Position numbers and translations under genes: made by a program
Part shown: positions 1-4,905 of the stretch, piece by piece
Position numbering within the stretch: position 1 is the first letter of the stretch
Layout of the letters: every line of letters starts with the position of its first letter
Source: an uncultured Alistipes sp.
Lineage (GTDB): Bacteria > Bacteroidota > Bacteroidia > Bacteroidales > Rikenellaceae
Direction: 5' to 3'
Assembly: GCA_904502075.1 (NCBI GenBank)
Contig: CAJGDL010000061.1
Span: forward strand, 1-9,774
Length of the DNA stretch: 9,774 bases
Notes under the pieces: model-generated
What the model saw: only the letters and a program-made list of their open reading frames with translations
Told to the model about the DNA's origin: nothing
Databases searched by the model: none

Positions 1-435
1 GAAAAACTCACCTTTTACGCTGACATTATAGCCAAAAAGAAGAACCATGTATGGACCCCTTGGCTCCTTAAACTATTTGGAGTAAAATTGAGTATCCACA
101 AACTAAATGCGACTCTAAATTTCCGAGTCAATCCCCAAGGAATCTACCATCCCAAAGACATCTTGGATTGTAGCATCAATATGGAACTGGATGTAGAAGG
201 AAAAAAGATAGAAAAAGCGATGGAAACCGACGAGCCTTTCGCCCTGAAATTTTCGATCGAGATGTACCCGACCGAAAGTGAGGCACTCACCCTGCAAGGG
301 GCTCAATATGAGATCCAAAATCGCCCCAAGACAATCCCGTTGACCATCCCGGATCATGCTACGCCGCTGAACCCCGAGGTTCTTGAACTGATCCAAGAGG
401 TGCTGGCGAGTCAAAGGGCTCTGGCTGCGCAGTAG
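1..435 (+). CDS. Hypothetical protein, 3' portion only (5' end outside window)
   Basis: The reading frame is open from base 1 and ends at the TAG at 433-435, giving 144 visible residues. No stop precedes the TTG at position 88, so that codon is unlikely to be the true start; the gene most likely begins before the window. I do not recognise the family. The visible protein opens with a Lys-rich stretch (IIAKKKNH) and a hydrophobic/aromatic patch (WTPWLLKLF). A middle section with alternating polar and hydrophobic residues follows, suggesting beta strands, and the end is an Ala/Leu/Glu-rich stretch likely to be helical. There is no clear membrane span or catalytic motif. Base and codon use are more AT-rich (many AAA, ATA, AAT codons) than in the genes to the right, which may mean a fast-evolving or acquired gene. 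That it is coding is fairly likely; its function is unknown. Confidence 0.6.
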   Translation, partial: EKLTFYADIIAKKKNHVWTPWLLKLFGVKLSIHKLNATLNFRVNPQGIYHPKDILDCSINMELDVEGKKIEKAMETDEPFALKFSIEMYPTESEALTLQGAQYEIQNRPKTIPLTIPDHATPLNPEVLELIQEVLASQRALAAQ

Positions 436-443
436 CGATTCAA

Positions 444-462
444 TCGTTTTCATGCAAAACGA
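444..462 (+). other. Small AT-rich hairpin after the first gene
   Basis: TCGTTTT (444-450) and AAAACGA (456-462) form a perfect 7-bp stem around the loop CATGC, starting 8 nt after the stop of the first gene. No T-run follows directly, so it is at best a weak transcription-end or 3' stabilising structure. The nearest T-rich DNA is about 60 nt further on. Confidence 0.25.
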
Positions 463-521
463 ACCCCTAACTCCCAACTTTTTAGCGGTTCCAACCGAGG
501 GAGAAAGGATCGTGCACCCCA

Positions 522-589
522 ATTTTTAACCTATTTTTTTAGTTTTTTTAATTTTTTGTTGTGATTTTCCCATAGAATCCATACCTTTG
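522..589 (+). promoter_or_regulatory. Promoter of the cys-rich lipoprotein gene, with upstream phased T-tracts
   Basis: TACCTTTG at 582-589 matches the Bacteroidota -7 consensus TAnnTTTG. A GTTG at 558-561 lies 20 nt upstream and fits a -33 element. Transcription would start near 596, leaving a leader of about 30 nt that is A-rich and lacks a Shine-Dalgarno, as usual in this phylum. Directly upstream are four T-runs (523-527, 534-540, 543-549, 552-557) spaced 9 to 11 nt start to start, close to one helical turn. That suggests curved DNA or an UP-like activating element, which would be consistent with strong expression of a small lipoprotein. Confidence 0.6.
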
Positions 590-625
590 CAACGAAATAA
601 ACAACATTAAAACCCTAATAAAATT

Positions 626-946
626 ATGAAGAAGTTTTTTTCGATTCTGATGGTTGCTGCTGCCCTCATGATGGTAGGTTGCTGCGGTAACAAGAAGGCC
701 GCTGCCGAGGCTGAGGCCGCTACGACGGAGTGCTGCGCTGATTGCGAGCAGGTTGAGGCTGCTGCCGAGTGCACCGAGGAGTGCTGCGCCGAGAAGGCTG
801 AGTGCTGCGCTGACTGCGAGAAGGCTGCCGAGTGCGACAAGAACTGCGCCGACTGCGAGAAGAAAGCAGAGTGCGAGAAGAATTGCGCTGACTGCGAGAA
901 GAAGGCCGAGTGCGAGAAGGAGTGCTGCGCCGAGAAGGCCGAGTAA
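626..946 (+). CDS. Small cysteine-rich repeat lipoprotein (possible metal-binding or thiol-rich protein)
   Basis: The 106-residue product starts with a lipoprotein signal: MKKFF, a hydrophobic core, then the lipobox LMMVGC with Cys19 as the lipidation site. The mature 88 residues use only ten amino-acid types (mainly Ala, Glu, Cys, Lys, Asp), with no aromatic residue, His, Pro, Arg or Ser. Twenty Cys remain, in CC pairs and in CxxC and CxxxC spacings (CCADC at 36-40 and 60-64; CxxxCxxC at 70-77 and 83-90). The repeats are hierarchical: two units of about 24 residues (35-58, 59-81) and a 13-residue unit at 69-81, 82-94 and, degenerate, 95-106. Net charge is about -14. I do not recognise a named family. 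The Cys density recalls metallothioneins, so membrane-anchored binding of soft metals or a thiol/disulfide buffer is inference only. It stands alone, with its own promoter and terminator. Coding is supported by the signal peptide and by in-frame repeats. Confidence 0.85.
   Translation: MKKFFSILMVAAALMMVGCCGNKKAAAEAEAATTECCADCEQVEAAAECTEECCAEKAECCADCEKAAECDKNCADCEKKAECEKNCADCEKKAECEKECCAEKAE
830..946 (+). repeat. 39-bp in-frame tandem repeat inside the cys-rich lipoprotein gene
   Basis: Units 830-868 and 869-907 are identical at 34 of 39 bases by my comparison; all but one of the differences are silent (the first GAC/GAG changes Asp to Glu). A third, more divergent unit spans 908-946 and carries the stop codon. 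Each unit encodes 13 residues of the form E-C-x-K-N-C-A-D-C-E-K-K-A. Silent drift between units shows that the protein pattern is preserved, and the arrangement allows copy-number change by slippage or recombination. Confidence 0.85.
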
Positions 947-969
947 TTACCTCGACTCGTTCTACAAAG

Positions 970-1004
970 AGCGGGCTGCCCATAGCGGGTGGCCCGCTTT
1001 TTTT
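970..1004 (+). terminator. Intrinsic terminator of the cys-rich lipoprotein gene
   Basis: AGCGGGC (970-976) pairs with GCCCGCT (992-998). The stem continues inward through two G-T pairs and CCC/GGG (979-981 with 987-989), leaving a 5-nt loop. A run of T at 998-1004 follows. It lies 24 nt after the stop codon of the lipoprotein gene, and is a strong factor-independent terminator. Confidence 0.9.
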
Positions 1005-1005
1005 G

Positions 1006-1020
1006 GTGTCGTAACGACAC
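1006..1020. repeat. Short palindrome directly after the terminator
   Basis: GTGTCGT (1006-1012) and ACGACAC (1014-1020) are perfect reverse complements around a single A. No T-run follows. It is either a small protein-binding site or another member of the palindrome group that fills this spacer. Confidence 0.5.
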
Positions 1021-1057
1021 GACTTATTGAATCTCTCGCAAATTTCGGTGAGGAAAA

Positions 1058-1105
1058 TGTTTCCTATGGGATTTGTGTGAATTCACACAAATCCCATAGG
1101 AAACA
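1058..1105. repeat. Perfect 48-bp palindrome, no spacer
   Basis: Every position from 1058 to 1105 pairs with its mirror around the centre at 1081/1082. The arms are 24 bp with no unpaired loop, and the middle is GAATTC. Bases 1057 and 1106 break the symmetry. As RNA or single-stranded DNA it would form a very stable hairpin; as duplex DNA it could extrude a cruciform. It has no T-run on either side, so it is not a usual intrinsic terminator. Each half reads TGTTTCCTATGGGATTTG and onward toward the centre. Confidence 0.95.
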
Positions 1106-1111
1106 CAACAA

Positions 1112-1336
1112 GTCATCCCGAGAATTTTCATTTTAAGGGGTGGCATAGCACTATTTCATTCCATGAAAATTCGTGGGGATCTTCCTATTATCGAGGAGTT
1201 CACGAGTCGCATAACCGCCTGGCAGAAAAAGTGGTTGGGGCAATCCACGGTCTCGAATAAGCGGTAGATTGCCACAAATTTTCATGGGGACAAACCACTT
1301 TCCGATTCGCCATAAAATGAAAATTTTCGCAATGAC
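1112..1336. repeat. 225-bp imperfect inverted-repeat element (MITE-like or extragenic repeat)
   Basis: The outer ends 1112-1138 and 1310-1336 are reverse complements at 23 of 27 positions (left end GTCATCCCGAG, right end read in reverse GTCATTGCGAA). In the same register, with no net gap, 1161-1176 pairs with 1272-1287 at 15 of 16 positions, and weaker pairing runs on to CGAG 1192-1195 with CTCG 1252-1255. The core ATGAAAATT or its complement occurs four times. The 56-bp centre and the 1139-1160/1288-1309 segments do not pair. No transposase and no convincing target duplication are seen. A non-autonomous element or a large degenerate hairpin fits best. Confidence 0.7.
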
Positions 1337-1344
1337 GAGGGTTA

Positions 1345-1381
1345 TCTTTAGGAGGTCGGGCTTTGCCCGACCTCCTAAAGA
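1345..1381. repeat. Perfect 17-bp hairpin with TTT loop (REP-like)
   Basis: Bases 1345-1361 and 1365-1381 are exact reverse complements around a TTT loop. The stem includes GGAGGTCGGGC and is GC-rich in its upper half. No T-run follows on either strand within a useful distance, so it does not look like a terminator. Its form resembles a bacterial extragenic palindromic (REP-type) repeat, and it sits 8 nt after the 225-bp inverted-repeat element. Confidence 0.85.
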
Positions 1382-1485
1382 GACTCTTCAACCCAGGCAT
1401 CTTTTTTCAGGTGATCCTTGTTTATCACAGCGACCCCATCATTACAAAAATCGAGAGAAAGTGCATCGCTATCAATTCTTTTTCT

Positions 1486-1493
1486 TACCTTTG
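1486..1493 (+). promoter_or_regulatory. Predicted -7 promoter box of the nitroreductase gene
   Basis: TACCTTTG matches TAnnTTTG exactly and is the same octamer as in the cys-rich lipoprotein promoter. Transcription would start near 1500, giving a leader of about 75 nt. I see no good -33 match about 20 nt upstream. Confidence 0.5.
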
Positions 1494-1495
1494 TC

Positions 1496-1550
1496 TATTG
1501 AACGAAGCTCTTGCTTGTTTTGAGCAAAAGAGGGCTTCGCGATATTGAAC
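1496..1550 (+). promoter_or_regulatory. Leader hairpin flanked by 8-bp direct repeats
   Basis: CGAAGC (1503-1508) pairs with GCTTCG (1534-1539). Further pairing inside (TCTT with AAGA, GCT with AGC) is broken by small bulges. The direct repeat TATTGAAC stands on both sides (1496-1503 and 1543-1550). The structure lies at the very start of the predicted leader of the nitroreductase gene, so it could influence translation or mRNA stability, or be a paired operator. Confidence 0.4.
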
Positions 1551-1575
1551 AAAAACCACTAAATTTTCTACACAG

Positions 1576-2253
1576 ATGGTAAAACAACTCTTCCTGGGAG
1601 CCCTGGCACTGCTGGTAGCGTGTGGCGCCCCCAAAAACTCGGACAACAACACCCAAACGGTAACTCCCGTCGTGGAGGGTGCCACCATTGAATTGATGGC
1701 TATCCCTCAAACAGGCGGAGCTTCGATCAACGAGGCACTTTGGGCACGCAAGTCCTCGCGCGATTTCACCCGCGAGGCCCTCACCCTCGAGGAGCTTTCG
1801 GGGGTTATTTGGGCCGCCGCCGGCATCAACCGCCCCGAGAACAGCCACCTCACGGCCCCCTCGGCCCTGGGGCTCTACCCCATTCGCACCTACGCCTTCC
1901 TGGCGGAGGGTGTCTACCTCTACAATCCCGCCACCCACTGCCTGGAGCGCGTGGCCGAGGGCGATCATCGACCGCTGACCGCCATGCAGGAGTTTGCCAA
2001 TGAGGCTGCCCTCAACCTGGTCTTTGTGGCCGATCTCTCGGTATACGACGGCAAGAACATCCCGATGGAGAAGGCAAAGGGGCTCTGCGGATTGGATGCC
2101 GCCGGCTATGTTGAGAATGCCAACCTCTACGCCGCTGCCCACGGACTGAAGGCTATCACGCGAGGTTCCTATAAGGAGGCCGAGTTGCTTGCCCTGCTGG
2201 GTCTTGACCCCGCCACCCACTGCGTGGCCCTGGCCCAAACCATCGGCAAATAG
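1576..2253 (+). CDS. Nitroreductase-family lipoprotein (SagB/ThcOx-like FMN oxidoreductase fold)
   Basis: The 225-residue product begins with a short lipoprotein signal and the lipobox LVAC (Cys16), followed by a polar linker to about residue 40. The nitroreductase-fold domain fills the rest. ARKSSRDF at 57-64 is the basic RxSxR FMN-phosphate motif; GVIWAAAGINRP (76-87) and TAPSALGLYP (93-102) are typical of the SagB-like branch; DAAGYVENANLYAAAHGL (174-191) is the conserved flavin and dimer helix; ITRGS (194-198) follows. Family members are FMN-dependent oxidoreductases that usually act as dimers; the substrate cannot be told from sequence. The lipid anchor predicts an envelope location, where flavin and reductant supply is unclear. 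It has its own promoter and ends at a shared terminator, so it appears monocistronic. The family call is firm, the function is not. Confidence 0.87.
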   Translation: MVKQLFLGALALLVACGAPKNSDNNTQTVTPVVEGATIELMAIPQTGGASINEALWARKSSRDFTREALTLEELSGVIWAAAGINRPENSHLTAPSALGLYPIRTYAFLAEGVYLYNPATHCLERVAEGDHRPLTAMQEFANEAALNLVFVADLSVYDGKNIPMEKAKGLCGLDAAGYVENANLYAAAHGLKAITRGSYKEAELLALLGLDPATHCVALAQTIGK

Positions 2254-2274
2254 TCTTCTTTAAATAAAGAGTAC

Positions 2275-2308
2275 AAAAAATGGCGAACCTTACGATTCGC
2301 CATTTTTT
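2275..2308. terminator. Bidirectional intrinsic terminator between convergent genes
   Basis: AAAAAATGGCGAA (2275-2287) and TTCGCCATTTTTT (2296-2308) are a perfect 13-bp inverted repeat with an 8-nt loop. Each strand ends in a T-run after the GC-rich part, so it can stop the nitroreductase transcript (stop at 2253) and the oncoming kds transcript (stop at 2342). Its place between converging genes fits this. Confidence 0.92.
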
Positions 2309-2341
2309 CGTTTTCTATTGCAACGGGGCTCGATTCCCCGA

Positions 2342-3307
2342 TTACAACTTGATATCGTAGATCTGAATCACACCCACAAAGGTTTCGTCGGCTTCGGTGA
2401 CCAACAGCGAGGTTACTTTGTTTTGGGTCATCATCTTCTCGGCCGCAATCAACTTTTCGGTCGGGCGGATCGTCTTGGGATGCATCGTGGCGATATCCTT
2501 GGCCGTAATGGCGAAGAAGTTGGCCTGCAGACGCTCCATCGCGCGACGAATATCGCCATCGGTAATGATCCCCTCCACACGCCCCTCCTTGCAGAGGGCG
2601 ATCAGACCAAGGCCCCCCTTCGAGATGGAGTGGATCATCTGCGTAGCCGAACAGTCGGCATCAACAATCGGCAGGTTCTCTTTGCGCATCACATCACCCA
2701 CAGTCATCAGCAGACGACGACCCAACGAACCTCCCGGGTGGAGGCGCGCAAAGTCCATGGCCGTAAATTCGCGCATCTTCATCAGCGCCACACCCAAGGC
2801 ATCGCCCATGGCAATCTGCGCCGTAGTCGAGGTGGTGGGGGCGAGCTTCAGGATGCAAGCCTCATGCTCGACACTCACATCGAGATGGATGTCCGAATTC
2901 TTGGCCAACGACGACTCGGCCTTGCCGGTCATCGAGATCAGCGTGTTGCCGTTCGAGTGGATGAAGGGGACGATCTTCAGCACCTCATCGGTCTCACCCG
3001 AATAGGAGAGGGCCAGGATAATGTCCTCTTTGGAGATCATGCCCAAATCGCCATGAAAGGCCTCTCCGGGGTGAAGAAAGAAGCTCGGGGTACCCGTTGA
3101 AGCGAGCGTAGCAGCAATCTTTCGACCGATGAGGCCCGACTTACCCATGCCCGTTACCACCAACTTGCCGCGACTTGCCAGGATCGCCTCCACGGCTGCC
3201 ACGAACTCATCGCCCAAACGCTCCTCCATTTTTTTCAGCGCCTGCGCCTCCGTTTCGAGGGTTTGGCGTGCCAGATCGAGGATCTTGCTCTTCTTATCGT
3301 TTTCCAT
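2342..3307 (-). CDS. kdsD: D-arabinose 5-phosphate isomerase (KpsF/GutQ family)
   Basis: The enzyme interconverts D-ribulose 5-phosphate and D-arabinose 5-phosphate, the first committed supply step for Kdo in the cytoplasm. The 321-residue protein has the family's usual length and order. A SIS sugar-isomerase domain covers about 35-180, with VTGMGKSGLIGRK (51-63), LHPGEAFHGDLGM (78-90) and SYSGETDE (101-108); FARLHPGGSLGRRL follows at 186-199, and two CBS repeats cover about 203-321. Lys56, Glu108, Glu149 and His190 align at a constant offset of three with residues Lys59, Glu111, Glu152 and His193 described as important in the E. coli enzyme. The start codon lies 2 nt after the kdsA stop, so translation is probably coupled. 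The paralogues KpsF and GutQ share the fold; the kdsA neighbour supports KdsD. Confidence 0.95.
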   Translation of the reverse strand: MENDKKSKILDLARQTLETEAQALKKMEERLGDEFVAAVEAILASRGKLVVTGMGKSGLIGRKIAATLASTGTPSFFLHPGEAFHGDLGMISKEDIILALSYSGETDEVLKIVPFIHSNGNTLISMTGKAESSLAKNSDIHLDVSVEHEACILKLAPTTSTTAQIAMGDALGVALMKMREFTAMDFARLHPGGSLGRRLLMTVGDVMRKENLPIVDADCSATQMIHSISKGGLGLIALCKEGRVEGIITDGDIRRAMERLQANFFAITAKDIATMHPKTIRPTEKLIAAEKMMTQNKVTSLLVTEADETFVGVIQIYDIKL

Positions 3308-3309
3308 CC

Positions 3310-4062
3310 TTACAACAGGGATTTGATTACACCTTCCAGATCGCTCAAGTAGAGCATATTGGGCCCATCGCTAAGCGCCTTGTCGGGATCGGGATGCACC
3401 TCAAAGAAGTAACCCGTAGCACCGAAGGCCTTGGCGGCCAAGGCCATAGCCGGCACAAACTCGCGGTTACCCCCCGTTTTACCCCCGGCGGCTCCGGGAC
3501 GCTGCACCGAGTGGGTGCAGTCCATGATCACCGTGGGAGCGATCTGACGCATGTCGGCCACATTGCGGAAATCGACCACCAAGTTGTTGTAGCCGAACGA
3601 GTTACCGCGCTCGGTGAGCCACACTTCCGAAGCACCTGCCTCGATAGCCTTTTCATAGGGGTAACGCATATCCAGCCCCGAAAGGAACTGCGCCTTCTTG
3701 ATATTGACCACCTTGCCCGTTTTGGCGGCAGCGACCACCAGGTCGGTCTGACGGCAGAGGAAGGCGGGGATTTGGAGCACATCAACCACCTCGCCTACGG
3801 GAGCCGCCTGCTCCGACTCGTGAATATCGGTCAGGAGCTTGAGTCCCCACTTCGAACGCACATCCGCAAGCATTTGCAGACCTCGCTCCATGCCCACTCC
3901 GCGATAGGAGTGGATCGAGGTACGATTTGCCTTGTCAAACGAGGCTTTAAAGAGGATCTCCACGCCCAGCTTTTGGTTGATCTCCACCAATTTTTGGGCT
4001 ACCGTATCGAGCAGCTCTTGCGACTCGATCACACAAGGTCCGGCAATAAGTTTGAGTGCCAT
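3310..4062 (-). CDS. kdsA: 3-deoxy-D-manno-octulosonate 8-phosphate (Kdo8P) synthase, metal-dependent type
   Basis: It condenses arabinose 5-phosphate with phosphoenolpyruvate to Kdo-8-phosphate in the cytoplasm. The 250-residue protein carries the family signatures in order: AGPCVIES (7-14), FKASFDKANRTS (38-49), LTDIHES (77-83), QIPAFLCRQTDL (97-108), TERGNSFGYNNLVVDFR (150-166), DCTHSVQRPG (181-190) and EVHPDPDKALSDGPN (221-235). Cys10, His184, Glu221 and Asp232 match the four metal ligands known from the Aquifex enzyme; the metal-free E. coli class has Asn in place of this Cys, so the metal-dependent class is predicted. An in-frame stop at 4078-4080, five codons upstream, makes ATG 4062 the first possible ATG. 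The C-terminus is slightly shorter than in Aquifex. kdsD follows after 2 nt, and kdsB precedes it by 75 nt. Confidence 0.96.
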   Translation of the reverse strand: MALKLIAGPCVIESQELLDTVAQKLVEINQKLGVEILFKASFDKANRTSIHSYRGVGMERGLQMLADVRSKWGLKLLTDIHESEQAAPVGEVVDVLQIPAFLCRQTDLVVAAAKTGKVVNIKKAQFLSGLDMRYPYEKAIEAGASEVWLTERGNSFGYNNLVVDFRNVADMRQIAPTVIMDCTHSVQRPGAAGGKTGGNREFVPAMALAAKAFGATGYFFEVHPDPDKALSDGPNMLYLSDLEGVIKSLL

Positions 4063-4137
4063 GATTCCAAATTTAGATTAAATTCGAAGGTGAAAATAGA
4101 CAAAATTTTTCGATTTTCCTACTTTCACCCCCAAAAA
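4063..4137 (-). other. 75-nt spacer between kdsB and kdsA with a possible weak internal promoter
   Basis: This AT-rich spacer is the largest gap in the lon-kds run. On the minus strand TAAATTTG (4075 down to 4068) matches the -7 consensus, but a start from it would fall almost on the kdsA ATG. The only TTTG upstream is about 25 nt away, longer than usual. An internal promoter giving a near-leaderless kdsA mRNA is possible but not well supported. No terminator hairpin is seen. Confidence 0.25.
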
Positions 4138-4890
4138 CTACATTTTTTCCTTCAAAAACTGCTCGGCACGCTCCAAATCTTCGGGCGTATCAATGCCTAT
4201 GGTCTCGCAATCGGTGATCCCCACCCCAATGCGGTAGCCGTTTTCCAGCCAACGCAACTGCTCGAGCGATTCGGCCTTTTCGAGCGAAGATTGAGGCAAT
4301 GAGGTAACCTCCTTGAGCACCTCGGCACGAAAGGCATAGATGCCAATATGCTTATAGAAGGTGTGTGTGTTGAGCCACTCGCTACGCTCCACCCCACGCA
4401 GGTAGGGAATTACCGAGCGCGAAAAGTAGAGGGCTTGCCCACTCTTGTCCAAGACCACCTTGGGGGAGTTGGGATTTTCGAGGGCCTCGATACCATCCTC
4501 CTTGGCAAAAGGCTTGACCAACGTAGCGATCTGGGTCGAGGGATTCTCGAAGCAAGCCTTCAGGGCCAGCAGCTGCTCGCGACGAATGAAGGGCTCGTCG
4601 CCCTGCACATTGACCACCACGTCATACTCCATGCCCTGCTTCTCGTAGGCTTCGCGGCAACGATCCGTACCGCTGCGGTGCTCCGTCGAGGTCATCTCGA
4701 CCTTGCCGCCAAAGGCCTTCACCGCGGCATAGATGCGCTCGTCGTCGGTGGCCACCACCGCATCATCGAGAACTCCGGCCACCTGCTCATAGACCCGCTG
4801 GATTACCGGCTTACCCCCTAACAGGGCCAAGGGTTTACCCGGAAAACGCGTCGAAGCATAACGGGCCGGGATAATGGCGATAAATTTCAT
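4138..4890 (-). CDS. kdsB: CMP-Kdo synthetase (3-deoxy-manno-octulosonate cytidylyltransferase)
   Basis: It transfers CMP from CTP to Kdo, giving the activated donor for Kdo transfer to lipid A. The 250 residues match the family length. The nucleotide-binding start IPARYASTRFPGKPL (7-21) is complete. ATDDERI (47-53), HRSGTDR (71-77), NVQGDEPFI (94-102, with the Mg-binding Asp98), NSPKVV (141-146), YFSRSVIPYLR (155-165), YKHIGIYAFR (179-188), QLRWLENGYRI (211-221) and GIDTPEDLE (232-240, with Asp234) follow in the expected order. The start lies 15 nt after the lon stop, so it is probably read from the lon transcript. The product's end FLKEKM is followed by the 75-nt gap to kdsA. No damaged motif is seen. 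Confidence 0.96.
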   Translation of the reverse strand: MKFIAIIPARYASTRFPGKPLALLGGKPVIQRVYEQVAGVLDDAVVATDDERIYAAVKAFGGKVEMTSTEHRSGTDRCREAYEKQGMEYDVVVNVQGDEPFIRREQLLALKACFENPSTQIATLVKPFAKEDGIEALENPNSPKVVLDKSGQALYFSRSVIPYLRGVERSEWLNTHTFYKHIGIYAFRAEVLKEVTSLPQSSLEKAESLEQLRWLENGYRIGVGITDCETIGIDTPEDLERAEQFLKEKM

Positions 4891-4905
4891 TGTATTTCAA
4901 TTTTT

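Larger units (their letters stand above)
1005..1575. other. 571-bp gene-free spacer rich in palindromes
   Basis: I find no credible gene here. The open frames of 60-130 codons lack a matching promoter and coding bias, and they run across the inverted repeats, so they are chance frames. The spacer holds, in order, a 15-bp palindrome (1006-1020), a perfect 48-bp palindrome (1058-1105), an imperfect 225-bp inverted-repeat element (1112-1336), a perfect 17-bp hairpin (1345-1381), about 100 bp without clear structure (1382-1480; only a weak GTGAT/ATCAC stem at 1411-1428), and then the promoter and leader of the nitroreductase gene. Confidence 0.75.

Noticed and set aside
486..497. Hairpin CGGT/ACCG near 490 as a terminator of the first gene
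   Set aside because: The stem is only four pairs and is followed by a purine-rich stretch, not by T.
830..946. CRISPR-like array from regularly spaced repeats
   Set aside because: The 39-bp units are directly adjacent with no unique spacers, and they are in frame inside a coding gene.
607..1020. Minus-strand Ser/His-rich and Arg/Ser-rich repeat proteins opposite the cys-rich lipoprotein
   Set aside because: The repeats are the reverse reading of the Glu/Cys/Lys repeats. The + strand has promoter, signal peptide, lipobox and terminator in the right order; the minus frames also run through the terminator.
1112..1336. Invertible promoter (phase-variation switch) flanked by the inverted repeats
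   Set aside because: The ends are imperfect (23/27), pairing extends far inside, no outward TAnnTTTG box lies within, and no invertase gene is nearby. Kept only as a low-probability alternative.
1345..1381. Intrinsic terminator at the 17-bp hairpin
   Set aside because: No T-run follows the stem on either strand; the next T-run at 1402-1407 is about 20 nt away.
1200..1548. Short ORFs of 60 to 85 codons on both strands in the palindrome-rich spacer
   Set aside because: They cross the inverted repeats and the 17-bp hairpin, have no suitable promoter and no coding bias, and several overlap each other.
2318..4302. Long + strand frames opposite kdsD, kdsA and kdsB
   Set aside because: They overlap three well-conserved minus-strand enzymes and show no family motifs of their own.
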